A stretch of DNA of 64,000 nt. Source: Serripes groenlandicus (Eukaryota > Mollusca > Bivalvia > Cardiida > Cardiidae). How positions within the stretch are numbered: the stretch's first letter is position 1; each line of letters begins with the position of its first letter. Below are positions 1 through 10,233 of this stretch, one piece after another. A model generated the notes under the pieces. That model worked only from the letters and a program-made list of their open reading frames with translations, had not been told where the DNA came from and searched no databases. Both the position numbers and the translations under genes were made by a program. The stretch spans positions 22,649,270 to 22,713,269 of the forward strand of contig JASEVX010000001.1 of assembly GCA_031761405.1 (NCBI GenBank), written 5' to 3'.

Positions 1-95
1 TGGCAAATGGAGAAATTGCTCATTTTGAGCAATTTCTCCTTTTGCAACAATGTTCAAAAGTCGTCAGAAAGCATACATATGAGGGAAAGGGTTAA
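1..95. mobile_element. TTAA-MITE, right part
   Basis: The internal hairpin (GAGAAATTGC...GCAATTTCTCC) opens the window and the copy closes with GAGGGAAAGGGTTAA. Its left half lies outside the window. Confidence 0.8.
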
Positions 96-247
96 AATCT
101 ATAATATTGCAGAAATAATTACACTATTTGTCGTCTGATTCTCAGTAAAAATCCATAAAACGCTAATAACATGTCATTTTATGAGCGATGATTATCCACA
201 AAGAATACTCATTCACGAATGGATGAAATAAAGCATACAATCACTTA

Positions 248-417
248 ACTAATCCTTTCCCATATAAAACAAATCAGCAGCAGAAAACTTTTATATCATT
301 GTGGCAAAACTATGAAAAATAGAACTGATCATAAACAATTTCTACATTTTGCAACAAGGGTTTTGAAAACTCCTACTGCAGATGATCAAAATGTGACTGC
401 ATGTGGTAAAGGGTCTA
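248..417. mobile_element. TTAA-MITE, degenerate copy
   Basis: Starts CCTTTCCCATA with the subterminal CAGCAG, has an AAACAATTTCTAC hairpin remnant, and ends ACTGCATGTGGTAAAGGG. Flanking TTAA is eroded. The short reading frame inside is MITE sequence. Confidence 0.55.
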
Positions 418-540
418 AATCATATGATGTAAAACAAAGCAACATCTTGAAAATTGGTAATATAATATTGAGAACATTGTGTGAAATTAAGATCAAACAA
501 GAAAGTGACAAAGCCATGAAACCATGTTTTAACAAGTAAC

Positions 541-1495
541 CCGGTGACCTAATTGTATATGTACACTGATATTTATCCCTGAATTTAAGTCCAAATGAAG
601 GATATATATCCCTGAAATTAGGTCTCAAAGAAGGCTATATATCCCTGAAATAAGGTCTCAATGAAGGATATATATCCCTGAAATTAGGTCCCAATGAAGG
701 ATATATATCCCTGAAATTAGGTCTCAAAGAAGGCTATATATCCCTGAAATAAGGTCTCAATGAAGGATATATATCCCTGAAATTAGGTCCCAATGAAGGA
801 TATATATCCCTGAAATTAGGTCTCAATGAAGGATATATATACCTGAAATAAAATCTCAATGAAGGATATATATCCCTGAAATTAGGTCTCAATGAAGGAT
901 ATATATATATATATATATATATCCCATGAAATTAAGTCTCAATGAAGGATATATATATCCATGAAATTATGTCTCAATGAATGATATATATACCTGAAAT
1001 AAGATCTCAATGAAGGATATATATCCCTGAAATTAGGTCTCAATGAAGGACATATATCCCTGAAATTAGGTCTCAATGAAGGATATATATATCCCTGAAA
1101 TTAAGTCTCAATGAAGGATATATATATCTTTGAAATTAGGTCTCAATGAAGGATATATCCCTGAAATCTAAGGCCTCAATGAAGGATATATATCCCTGAA
1201 ATGAGGTTTCAATGAAGAATATATATCCATGAAATTAGGTCTCAATGATAAATATATATCCATGAAATTAGGGCTCAATGAATGGTATATATCCTTGAAA
1301 TTAGGTATCAATGAAGGATATATATCCCTGAAATCTAAGGCCTCAATGAAGGATATATATCCCTGAAATCTTAGGTCTCAATGAAGTATATATATATACC
1401 TGAAATCTAAGGTCTCAATGAAGGATATATATCCCTGAAATCAAAGGTCTCAATGAAGGATATATCCCTAAAATCTAAGACCCAAATGGATAATA
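541..1495. repeat. 33-bp minisatellite, about 28 units
   Basis: Tandem array with consensus ATGAAGGATATATATCCC plus TGAAATTAGGTCTCA. Each unit holds the self-complementary core GGATATATATCC. Units differ by point changes and by expansions of the TA run (longest near 901-922). No spacers are present. Confidence 0.92.
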
Positions 1496-1499
1496 TATA

Positions 1500-1667
1500 T
1501 CTGCTGCAATTTTGTCATATGTGGGAAGGGTTAACTCATACGATACAATTGTAACTGATATGATTTTTCTTGAATTCTCTGCATTGAAAACATATGAGGA
1601 AATATATTGGAGGAAAAGTCATCTGCTGCAGGGGCATCAAAGGTCATGTGCATCAGGGAAAGGGTTA
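1500..1667. mobile_element. TTAA-MITE, two truncated right ends
   Basis: Two right termini: one ending GTGGGAAGGGTTAA near 1532, one with GTCATCTGCTGCAGGGGCATC ending AGGGAAAGGGTTAG at 1667. The second stops 11 bp from the splice donor of the PDZ exon. Confidence 0.65.
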
Positions 1668-1680
1668 GTTTATGCCTTAC

Positions 1681-2236
1681 CTTTTGAAATATTATCAACT
1701 CGAGGTGAAACGTCTTCATCAGATCCCCCCATGACAGAAAATCCAAAGCGCTGTTCCATTGGCAGAATTTCCACGTGAATATTCAAATACACACCTTCTT
1801 CATCCTCACCATCTTCAACATTGATAAACGTTTCATTGGCTTCATCTTCGGCACCACCGTTATCTTGACCAGAATTTACATTGTTCATCACAGCTTCAAT
1901 TTCATTAAACAGACTAGACTTGCTTCCGGACAGCTGGTGCTTGAGGTTAGGAAGATTGTTTCTAGGCGGCGGCCTTTCAAGGCTGCAAAACCTCGAGGAG
2001 GTACATTCGTATCCATTCTTAAATCTCTGGAAGTCTTCCAAGCTTCCAACAGGACCAAGATTGTTCAAATTTGCATAGTCTCCAGAGGCATTACTGTTGC
2101 CTGGCAACTGGTATCCATGGAGACTCTGAGTCCGTAAGATTGTACTGGAGGGCGAATCATCCCCTTGGAGGTCGGAGGTCGCACTGAGGTCAAGTAATGT
2201 GGAATAGGGTGACATTGACACCATTGTCTTTGCTTC
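1681..2236 (-). CDS. PDZ-domain protein, internal exon (partial PDZ)
   Basis: A coding exon on the minus strand. The acceptor is CTGCAG/GAAGC (an alternative AG lies 7 bases earlier, at 2244) and the donor is AAAAG/GTAAGG. It encodes about 185 residues: a Ser-, Asn- and Gly-rich linker, an acidic stretch (NVEDGEDEEG), then the start of a PDZ domain with strand VYLNIHVEILP and carboxylate-binding loop FGFSVMGG, followed by DEDVSPRVDNIS. The exon leaves in phase 1, so the rest of the PDZ fold must lie beyond the left edge or nearer it in exons I do not see. PDZ domains bind C-terminal peptides in membrane-associated scaffolds, phosphatases and exchange factors; I cannot tell which family this is. 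The candidate exon at 3520-3566 joins it in phase. Confidence 0.75.
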
Positions 2237-2251
2237 CTGCAGTCTGAAAAG

Positions 2252-2640
2252 TACGAAACTAATATAAATTCATTTTGATATACACATTCTTTTAGACTCT
2301 TCCTGTTTGAAAGCATATGACAAAAAAGAAAGATAGAAAGTATGCACTTAGGACTGAGAAGGAAACATAGCTAATGAAGAAGAAAATTTATGTTGCCCAT
2401 TTTAATAGGAAAATGTCTTATAATTATGTTGAAAAGAAAAGATCAATTTAAGTATCATTAAACACCTACATGTACTGAAATAATTTAATCAAGATGTTGA
2501 TAAAATCAGATAAAATCAAATCTTCAATGAAATATGGTTGTCAAACTGAAATTTTCAATGAAATATGGTTGTCAAACTCAAAATATTCTGTATATCATCA
2601 TTGTCAAAAATATATATATATATATTCTATAAATGCTTTT
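2252..2640. other. intron sequence, nothing recognised
   Basis: AT-rich sequence upstream of the PDZ exon acceptor, with a 30-bp near-duplication of TCAATGAAATATGGTTGTCA at 2525-2578. No exon or known repeat is seen. Confidence 0.5.
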
Positions 2641-3160
2641 TGTTCTTTCAGCTATAATTCTATAAATGTTACTGAATGTTTTCAAATCTGTCTGCTGCAA
2701 ACTTGTTGTATGTTGGAAAAGGGATTTAAAGCTGTCTGTTTCAAGAGCATAATTATTATATGGATAACAAATTTAAGCTCTAGAAAACTGCAGCGTTACT
2801 AGATCTTGATGCAATAAAACAATAACATTGATGGAAAAGGAGGAGAAATTGCTCCTTCTGCCTCAAAATGTTCCATTCTATGCAATAGTTTTATTTTCCA
2901 TTATAGATTATTTCCCATGTTAATTAATGCCTTCATGTTTTCTACTGCAGAAGTGTTGTATATTGGAAAGGATTTACTGTGCTTAACCTTTTCCCTCACA
3001 TAGGCTCTTTCTGACACCTCTGAAGCAGATGACCTTTGACTAGCAATTTCTCCTTTTGCTGCAATGTTTTCAACTTTATTCTATAATATCAATTTCATTA
3101 AGAGAGACTTTCAGCTTTTTTTTTTTTTGCAGATTTGTTGTATGAATGTCAAAATGAAGT
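2640..3160. mobile_element. TTAA-MITE fragments, degenerate
   Basis: A run of worn pieces: a right end near 2690-2722, a hairpin plus right end at 2830-2972, then a copy with TTAACCTTTTCCCTCACATAGGC at about 2985 reaching TGTTGTATG at 3145. Termini are only partly kept. Confidence 0.55.
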
Positions 3161-3229
3161 AAATAATGCGAAGCAATACTATTTAGGTCAAAATACTGGT
3201 CAGTTTTCGATGGAAGATAGCTAATTTAA

Positions 3230-3470
3230 CTCTTTTCCAAATACAGCATTTCTGCAGCAGACAACATTTAAAACATTTACTAGGTAAAAATAAGGAATAT
3301 CTGTTTCTATGAAAGTACAATCATTATTGAATAGAATTGAAAAGGTTACAGCAAAAGGAAATATTGCTCAATACGATCCTTTTTTTCTTTTGCCAAAATG
3401 ATTTTAAAAGTCATGGGTTGTAGATGCCTAAAAATCTGTCTTCATGTGGGTTCAAAAATATGATAATTCA
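3230..3470. mobile_element. TTAA-MITE, degenerate copy
   Basis: Left end CTCTTTTCCAAATACAGC, subterminal CTGCAGCAGACAAC, hairpin remnant GGAAATATTGC, and a worn right end with GTCTTCATGTGGG. Hairpin lies to the right. Confidence 0.5.
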
Positions 3471-3519
3471 AGGGAAATAACTTGTAATACAGAAGAATGA
3501 ATTATAAAATAAGACTTAC

Positions 3520-3566
3520 TTCCACTTTCACCTTATTATCCCTGAAGCTCACATCATATATATAAA
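3520..3566 (-). CDS. candidate exon of the PDZ gene
   Basis: Bounded by the acceptor TTTTTCAG and a consensus donor GTAAGTC. The 47 bases read YIYDVSFRDNKVKVE in one frame (two leading bases complete a split codon) and leave in phase 0, which matches the phase-0 start of the exon at 1681-2236. Clean sites and the phase match favour a true exon; its length allows no family assignment. Confidence 0.55.
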
Positions 3567-3618
3567 CTGAAAAACAAAAGAAAAATATTGGTTTTGTTAT
3601 TATAAACATTACTTGTTC

Positions 3619-3829
3619 TTAACCCTTTCCAACTTGCAGACGCATTCTGACCCATTTGCAACAGACTACTTTTGAAAACATTGCAGAAAGAGGAAAATTG
3701 CTCCTTTTGCCACAATTTTTCCAACACAATTCAATAATGTTATTGTTTTCAGATATTTTTCTAGTTTTTTGCCCAGAATGTTTTTACAGTCGTCTGCTGC
3801 AAATGTGTTGTATGTGGGGGAAGCGTTAA
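3619..3829. mobile_element. TTAA-MITE, near full length
   Basis: TTAACCCTTTCCAACTTGCAGACGC to TGTATGTGGGGGAAGCGTTAA; hairpin on the left. It shares its right TTAA with the next copy, so two elements abut directly. Confidence 0.85.
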
Positions 3830-4053
3830 CCCTTTCCCTCATACGACAATTCTGCAGCAGACGACTTTGAATGTATTTTGTCAAAACATAGAAAATCTCC
3901 ATAATTCTATGGATAACCTATGACAAAAAGTGGAAAACATTGTGGCAAAAGGAGAAATTGCACTTTTGTGCAATTTCTCCTTTTGTCACTATGTTTTCAA
4001 AAAGCCGTCTGCTGCAGAGGCGTCAGAAAGCGTCTATATGAGGGAAGCGTTAA
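3826..4053. mobile_element. TTAA-MITE, reference full-length copy
   Basis: Reference description of the family. It is flanked by TTAA on both sides, with near-perfect terminal inverted repeats beginning CCCTTTCCCTCATA and a second inverted block, TCTGCAGCAGACGAC at one end and GTCTGCTGCAGAGGCGTC at the other. An off-centre hairpin follows: GGCAAAAGGAGAAATTGC pairs with GCAATTTCTCCTTTTGTC. A spacer (near ATGGATAACCTATGAC) separates the hairpin from the left end. TTAA duplication plus a CCC start are the hallmarks of piggyBac-type transposition. No transposase is encoded. Two forms occur: this one (CTCATA ends, GGATAACC spacer) and one with CACATA ends and an ATTATTGAATAGAGTTG spacer. Confidence 0.92.
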
Positions 4054-4122
4054 ATGTAACCTGAGCTGGTGTTATTTCAAGAATGAAATATTTGCATAAT
4101 GCAATATTCATGCAACCAAATC

Positions 4123-4354
4123 TTAACCCTTTCCCACAAACAACAAATTGCAACAGAAGACTTTGAAAACATACCACATATATTAGGATATATATATCTC
4201 TATAGAGGGAAGTAAAAATATTTAACGGAGTTGAAAATATTGTGGCAAATGGAGAAATTGCTCATTATGAGCAATTTAGCCATTTGCTGCAATGTTTTCA
4301 GAAGTCGTCTGTTGCAGAGGTGTCAGAAAGCGTCTATATGAGGGAATGGCTCAA
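4123..4354. mobile_element. TTAA-MITE, near full length
   Basis: TTAACCCTTTCCCACAAACAAC start, hairpin on the right (GAGAAATTGCTCATTATGAGC), mutated right end AGGGAATGGCTCAA. Confidence 0.8.
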
Positions 4355-4376
4355 CAATTTCTAAGATACAGACAAC

Positions 4377-4731
4377 TCAGAGCTTCCTCAGAAGATGATA
4401 TCTGAAGACATTGCAGGAAAAGTAGGAATTACTTAAACTTATGCCTAAGATTTTGTTAACAATTACATTTTTTTCTTTCAATGTTTTAAAAGCAGACGAC
4501 TCTTCAACTTTAACCCATTCCAATCTGCAGACACAATTTCGACGCATTGCATGGCAACAGACGACTTTTGAAACTATTGTCACAAGAGAACAAATGGTTA
4601 TTGAACAAGTAATGTCTCAATTGCCACAATACTTTTCAATAGTAACATTTTCATAAGTAGAGATTTTTTCGACATTTTTAACAAGACGTTTTCAAAGACT
4701 ACTGCTGCCAATCTCAAGGGACAGTCTAACA
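4377..4731. mobile_element. TTAA-MITE, two degenerate copies
   Basis: A remnant at 4377-4506 is followed by a copy starting TTTAACCCATTCCAATCTGCAG at 4507, with hairpin arms largely lost and a right end CTGCTGCCAATCTCAAGGG. Confidence 0.5.
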
Positions 4732-4742
4732 ATTTTGTGCCT

Positions 4743-4959
4743 TTAACCCTTTCCCATACAACAAATTTTTAAAAACATCTCGTCCAAAAAATGGAAAATC
4801 TCTACAAATGAAGGTTAAATAACTAAATGACATTGAAAACATTGTGGCTAAAGGAGAAAATGCTTGTTTTGAGCAATTTTTCCTTTTGTCACAAATTCAC
4901 ATTTAAAAAACGTCTCCTGCAAAAGCCTCAAAAAGCGTCTATCGGTGGGAAAAGGTGAA
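4743..4959. mobile_element. TTAA-MITE, full length, worn
   Basis: TTTAACCCTTTCCCATACAAC to CTATCGGTGGGAAAAGG; hairpin on the right around TGCTTGTTTTGAGCA. Confidence 0.75.
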
Positions 4960-5049
4960 CAAACTTAGAAAAGGTATTAGATATCATATTTGAAGAACCC
5001 AATCTTTCATGACATTTAAAATTTAACCTTAAATTGTAAGATAATGACT

Positions 5050-5247
5050 ATACCCTTTCCCACATACAATAATTTGGGAAGAAGACGATTTTGAAAACAT
5101 CTAGGCAAAAAAGTTGATTATCTTTAAATATGAAAGTAGAATTATTGAATAGGAGCTGATAACATTGTGGCAAAATGAGAAATTGCTTGTCAAAAGTCTT
5201 CTGCTGGTGTGGCGTCAAAATGTGTCTACAAGTGGGAAAGCGTTATT
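5050..5247. mobile_element. TTAA-MITE, full length, hairpin partly lost
   Basis: Starts TACCCTTTCCCACATACAAT and ends CTACAAGTGGGAAAGCGTTA; only one arm of the hairpin (GAGAAATTGCTTG) remains. Confidence 0.7.
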
Positions 5248-5343
5248 CCTGCGACTTGTACTACTATTTTACCTGCTAGACTAATCCAATATACATATTT
5301 TTGTCATATTCAATCTTAGAATCTGAAAAGAATGAACTATCTT

Positions 5344-7141
5344 AATCAACCCTTTTCCACATACAACAAATCTGCAGCAGACGGCTTTGAAAACCTATAT
5401 ACAACAAGAGGGCCAAGATGGCCCTAAATCGATCACCTAATTGATAGTAAATTAGTAGCAAATATTTAACTGCAAATATCTGGGAAAATTTTATCAGGGA
5501 GTGCAAATGAAACTGCAAAGGAGTGGACATTTCTCAAGAAACAGCTTATCAGTAAAGGCCATTTATATCTTGAAATCTAACAAGAACTTTAATAAGAATG
5601 GAATTATAAAGTTTTTGTCATTTTGCACCTTTCCTGATGCCGCCTTGCTGCCCTGTTTTTCAACGAAATCAATATGGCTTCAACAGTTCATTTAGAGGGT
5701 CACTTAAGGAACAGTTCTACCAAATTATCTTGCAATCGCACAAGTAGATTATGGAGGAAAATGATTTTAAAATTTGGGTATTTTTCTCACTTTCTGATGC
5801 CGCAGCAACCAAAGTTATCAATGGAATTTAAATCTTTGAACAATTTTGAAAGAGGACCACCAAAGGAACATTCTTGTGATGTTTTGTGGAAATTGGTCTA
5901 TTGGAATGGTAGGAGTTGGTTGTCATTTGTAGCTAAAAGTTCAATTTACCCTTTTTGTGATGACGCCTGGTTGATATGATTGTGTAACCAATCAAAACGG
6001 CTTAAACAAATTAAATAGAGGATCATTACAGTAAGATTCGTATTATATTTTCTTAAAATCAGACAAGCACTTTCATAAAAATGGAATTTTCAAATTTTGT
6101 CATTTTGCCCCTTTTCTGATGCCGCCTGACTGCCATGTTTTTCAACCAATCAGTATGGCTGGAACAATTTTAATAATAGAGGGTCACCCAAGGAACATTT
6201 CTACCAAATTATATTTGAATCTGACAGGCAGATTCGGAGGAGAAGATTTTTAAAGTTTGGACATTTTGTCCCCTTTCTGATGCCGCAGCAACCAAAGTTC
6301 TCATTGGAATTTTAATCTTTGAACAATTTTGAAAAGGTCCACCAAAGGAACATTCCTGTGATGTTTTGTGGAAATTGGTCTATTGGAATGGTAGGAGTTG
6401 GTTCTCATTTGTAGCTAAAAGTTCAATTTACCCCTTTTGTGATGACGCCTGGTTGCTATGATTGTGTAACCAATCAAAACGGCTTAATCAAATTAAATGG
6501 AGGATCATTACAGTAAGATTCATATTATATTTTCTTAAAATCAGACAAGCACTTTCATAAAAATGGAATTTTCAAATTTTGTCATTTTGCCCCTTATTTG
6601 ATGCAACCTGACTGCCATGTTTTTCGCCCAATCAGTATGGCTTGAACAATTTTTATAGAGGGTCACCCAAGGAACATTTCTACCAAATTATATTTGAATC
6701 TGACAGGCAGATTCGGAGGAGAAGATTTTTAAAGTTTGGACATTTTGTCCCCTTTCTGATGCCGCAGCAACCAAAGTTCTCAATGGAATTTAAATCTTTG
6801 AACAATTTTTAAAGAGGCCAACCAGAGGAACAGTCCTGTGATGTTTCACGGAAATTGTCCTTGGAGTTTGGGAGGAGATGATGTTTAAAGCTAAAAGTTA
6901 ACACCGGACGGACGACGGACAAAAAGTGATCAGAATAGCTCACCTTGAGCCTTTGGCTCAGGTGATCTAAAAACGTGAAAAACCTCCATAAGTGAGAGTT
7001 AAATTATCAAAAAGAGATGAATACATTGTGGCAAAAGGAGAAATTGTTCGCTTTGAGCAATTTCTTCTTTTGCCCTCAATGCTTACAAAAGTTGTCTGCT
7101 GTAGATGCGTCAAAATGCGTCTACATGAGAGAAAGGGTTAA
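5344..7141. mobile_element. TTAA-MITE split by a Helitron-like element
   Basis: The left end (CAACCCTTTTCCACATACAAC) lies at 5344-5400. The matching remainder, from GTGAAAAACCTCCATAAGTGAG through the hairpin to GAGAGAAAGGGTTAA, lies at 6973-7141. The intervening 1.57 kb is the insertion annotated separately, so the MITE is the older element here. Confidence 0.8.
5402..6972 (+). mobile_element. Helitron/pearl-like non-autonomous element with ~480-bp tandem core
   Basis: Begins AGAGGGCCAAGATGGCCCTAAATC and ends with the hairpin CACCTTGAGCC/GGCTCAGGTG followed by CTAA. A hairpin a few bases before CTAA is the Helitron 3' signature. The core is about 2.5 tandem copies of a ~480-bp unit, recognised by GAGGGTCAC...ACCAAATTAT at 5695, 6178 and 6658. 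A GGACGGACGACGGACA tract precedes the 3' hairpin. It encodes no protein; the reading frames at 5501-5979 are repeat translation. Assignment to pearl or Helitron rests on organisation, not on a database match. Confidence 0.6.
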
Positions 7142-7380
7142 TTAACAAAAACTTATATTTAAAAGTAGTGCAAAATTGAATTATTTTGATTTGAACTTAA
7201 AATCATCGAAATCATTTCATCCTTAGAATTGTGACTTAGAAGTCTGAAGCCTACTGATTCCTTCGTAGCATAAAACTTTTGAAAACATTGTGGGAAAACA
7301 AGAAATTTCTAAGAACTACCGGTAGCAATTATTCCTTTTTTCATTTATGTTTAAAGCTCTGCTTAAAACTATACTGCCGA
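7142..7380. other. no feature recognised
   Basis: AT-rich intron sequence between a MITE and a SINE; GAAAACATTGTGGGAAAACAAGAAATT at 7277 is a faint MITE remnant. Confidence 0.4.
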
Positions 7381-7655
7381 GCCCCAGTAGCTCAGTCAGT
7401 AACAACTCGGATTGTCAATCCTGGGGTTGTGCGTTCAAATCCCAGCTCGGCCAACATTCTTTCCCCGACGTTTAACAAAAGTCACTGTGACCTGCGTCTT
7501 TCGTCTTTCACCAATGGGCTGTTTAACAGTCTATGTGGAAAAGCAGCCAGTTGCTTGGAAAGTGTGTTGTGTGGCGTACTGGTGTTGGAAAACCAGGAAA
7601 CGCATGAGTAGGTGAACTGGTTGCCGTGACTATGACCGATAAAATAAACAAAAAC
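7381..7655 (+). mobile_element. tRNA-derived SINE (family 1)
   Basis: tRNA-like head with A box TAGCTCAGTCAGT and B box GCGTTCAAATC and a loop TTGTCAA. The body continues CATTCTTTCC...GTGACCTGCGTC and the conserved GGAAACGCATGAGTAGGTGAAC. The tail is eroded. The reading frames across it are not genes. Confidence 0.85.
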
Positions 7656-7667
7656 AACAAGCAAATT

Positions 7668-8905
7668 CATGAAATTTATATCCCCCGCTTGCAGGTAATA
7701 TAGTAGGAAAATGTTGAGGTTAGGTTTAAACATGTCAGTAGACTTTTTATTGAACATGTATTACAGGGTAAATTAAACGAATTTGGCCTAGGTTGTTACC
7801 AAGTTTGTGGCAGTTATTGCACGGAAACAGCAAGAAACGACTTTTTTTGTTAAATAAGGGGCCATAACTCCACCGAATAAAGTCCGCCGAAAGTGACGAT
7901 CGAACTAGGCCTAGCCTTTAAGGCATTTAACCTTGTTACCAAGTTTGAAAAAAAAAACGGTTCACATTTGTGGCAGTTATTGCACGGAAACAGCAAGAAA
8001 CGACATTTTTTGTTAAATAAGGGGCCATAACTCCACTAAATAAAGTCCACCGAAAGTGACGATCGAGCTTGGCCTAGCCCTTAAGGCATTTAACCTTGTA
8101 ACCAATTTTGAAAAAAAACGGTTCACATTTGTGGCAGTTATTGCACGGAAACAGCAAGAAACGACTTTTTTTGTTAAATAAGGGGCCATAACTCCACCAA
8201 ATAAAGTCCGCCGAAAGTGACGATCGAACTTGGCCTAGCCCTTAAGGCATTTAACCTTGTTACCAAGTTTGAGAAAAAAATATTCACATTTGTGGCAGTT
8301 ATTGCACGGAAACAGCATGAAACGACATTTTGTGTTAAATAAGGGGCCATAACTCCACTAAATAAAGTCCGCCGAAAGTGACGATCGAACTTGGCCTAGC
8401 CCTTAAGGCATTTAACGTTGTTACCAAGTTTGAAAAAAAAAGGTTCACATTTGTGGCAGTTATTGCACGGAAACGGCAAGAAACAACATATTTTGTTAAA
8501 TAAGGGGCCATAACTCCACCAAATAAAGTCCGCCGAAAGTGATATTCGAACTTGGCCTAGCCCTTAAGGCATTTAACGTTGTTACCAAGTTTGAAAAAAA
8601 AAGGTTCACATTTGTGGCAGTTATTGCACGGAAACGGCAAGAAACAACATATTTTGTTAAATAAGGGGCCATAACTCCACCAAATAAAGTCCGCCGAAAG
8701 TGATACTCGAACTTGGCCTAGCCGTTAAGGCATTTAACCTTGTTACCAAGTTTGAAAAGAAACGGTTCACATTTGCGGCAGTTATTGCACGGAAACGAAG
8801 TGTGACGGACGGACAGACGGACAGACGGACAGACAGACGGACGGACGGACAAACCGAAATTAATAACCCCCCTTTTTTTCTTCGAAAAAGCGGGGGATAA
8901 AAACA
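7668..8905 (+). mobile_element. pearl-like element with seven ~160-bp tandem units
   Basis: Units begin GTTACCAAGTTTG near 7794, 7936, 8096, 8258, 8419, 8580 and 8740. Each contains TTGTGGCAGTTATTGCACGG and GGGGCCATAACTCCAC. The array is followed by a GACGGACAGACGG microsatellite (8803-8850) and a terminal hairpin CCCCCC...AAGCGGGGGATA. ATATCCCCCGCTT at 7681 mirrors that end. The roughly 160-bp monomer length matches what is reported for ancient bivalve satellites carried in pearl/Helentron elements; identity by sequence is untested. Confidence 0.7.
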
Positions 8906-8965
8906 AAATATACTATTATTTGTCAAAAATCTGTTCTTTTAGAAGATTGCTTTCAACTTGGATAG

Positions 8966-9056
8966 GTTTACCCAGGGATCATGAATAAGTGAACTGTCGC
9001 CGTGATATAAATGAAATATTGTTGAAAGCGGCTTAAAACCCCAATAAATAAATAAA
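8966..9056 (+). mobile_element. 5'-truncated SINE (family 2) with 14-bp target duplication
   Basis: Only the 3' part remains: CCCAGGGATCATGAATAAGTG to GCGGCTTAAAACCCC plus (AATA)n. TTCAACTTGGATAG flanks it exactly at 8952-8965 and 9057-9070, showing retrotransposition after 5' truncation. Confidence 0.88.
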
Positions 9057-9096
9057 TTCAACTTGGATAGAGGCATCACAGATTCAAGGTTAAAAT

Positions 9097-9303
9097 TTAA
9101 CCCTTTCCCACCATACAACACATCTGAGGCAGACGACTTTGAAAATATTAGTCAAAAACAAGGTCAATTTACCTTAAAGAGTTGAAAACATTGTGGCAAG
9201 AACAAATTGCTTATTTTGAGCAATTTCTGCTAAGGTAAAAAAAAAAATCAAAAGTCATCTGCTGCAAAGGCGACAGAAAGTGTCTGTATGTAAGAAGGGT
9301 TAA
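9097..9303. mobile_element. TTAA-MITE, full length, worn
   Basis: TTAACCCTTTCCCACCATACAAC to GTATGTAAGAAGGGTTAA; hairpin on the right. Confidence 0.8.
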
Positions 9304-9380
9304 TGTCAGAGAGCACATTTTTTAATAAAAAATTTCAATTTATATACATTTGGCAAATTAAAAGAACCAATATCCCTTAC

Positions 9381-9405
9381 CGTCATAATGACTCATTATA
9401 ACGAT
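9381..9405 (-). CDS. candidate 25-nt micro-exon
   Basis: Acceptor GCTCTTGCAG and donor GTAAGGG bound 25 bases that read IVIMSHYD in one frame. Sites are good but so short an exon cannot be trusted from sequence alone, and its phase does not fit the candidate at 10541-10603. Confidence 0.25.
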
Positions 9406-9480
9406 CTGCAAGAGCTATTGTGACAATAGGAGGTTTTATTAAAAAATAATTTCTCCTTTTGCATAATGTTTTCCATTCAA

Positions 9481-9709
9481 TTAACCCTTTCCCTCATACG
9501 ACAATTCTGCAGCAGACGACTTTGAACGTATTTTGTCAAACATAGAAAATCTCCATAATTGAATGGATAACCTATGACTAAAAGTGGAAGACATTGTGGC
9601 AAAAGGAGAAATTGCACGTTTTGTGCAATTTCTTCTTTTGTCACTATGTTTTCAAAAAGCCGTCTGCTGCAGAGGCGTACGAAAGCGTTTATATTAGGGA
9701 AAGGGTTAA
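9481..9709. mobile_element. TTAA-MITE, full length
   Basis: CTCATA form, hairpin on the right (GCACGTTTTGTGC loop), ends ATTAGGGAAAGGGTTAA. Confidence 0.88.
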
Positions 9710-9913
9710 ATGATCATACAGATTTTCCCACATTCTTGCCTCAATGTTTTTCAAAGTTGTCAGCTTCAGATAAAATTGTTGAGTGTGAGAAAAATGCTAT
9801 ACAATGAAAACAAGCATGTCAGGAAAATCCTACAATTTACGTCAAAATTTAATTTTAAATTACAGTGTTGTGACGTGTTCAGCTCTCTATCAATTCAGTT
9901 ACATTTTCATGTG

Positions 9914-10144
9914 TTAAAGCCTTTCCGACAGACAACAATTCTGCAGAAGATGACTTTACAATAATCCTGGCAAGCATTTGAAAATTCTCCATAAATGAGG
10001 GTTCAATTATTTAAATAAAGATGAAAACTTTTTGGCAAATGGAGAAATTGCTCATCATGAGCAATTTCGCCTTTTGCCACAATGTTTTCAAAAGTTGTCT
10101 GCTGCAGATGGGTCAGAAAGCGTCCATAAATGGGAACGCCTTAA
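9914..10144. mobile_element. TTAA-MITE, full length
   Basis: TTAAAGCCTTTCCGACAGAC to CATAAATGGGAACGCCTTAA; hairpin on the right. Termini carry GCCTT instead of CCCTT, a variant shared with the partial copy that abuts it. Confidence 0.78.
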
Positions 10145-10233
10145 GCCTTTCCAACAGACAACAATTCTGCAGCAGTATAGTCTCTGAAAACATCTTAGCA
10201 AAACTATGGAAAATCTCTATAAATGAGTGTTAA
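10141..10233. mobile_element. TTAA-MITE, left half
   Basis: TTAAGCCTTTCCAACAGAC to CTATAAATGAGTGTTAA. The right half, including the hairpin, is gone, and the fragment shares a TTAA with each neighbour. Confidence 0.7.

Noticed and set aside
541..1495. CRISPR-like array
   Set aside because: Units are contiguous with no unique spacers; it is a minisatellite in a eukaryotic intron.
3666..3902. Reading frames of 60-110 codons across TTAA-MITEs (also 15199-15399, 23351-23662, 41816-42013 and many more)
   Set aside because: They share the same peptide motifs (for example KPSAAEASES, LLLLPQCF) because they translate the MITE hairpin and termini; no family member has a conserved start or stop.
5501..5979. 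Two adjoining plus-strand frames (64 and 101 codons)
   Set aside because: They lie in the ~480-bp tandem core of the Helitron-like element, and the equivalent frames are broken in the other units.
8657..8926. Frames rich in SVRLSVRLSVCPSV on both strands
   Set aside because: Translation of the GACGGACAGACGG microsatellite. The same applies at 53444-53689.
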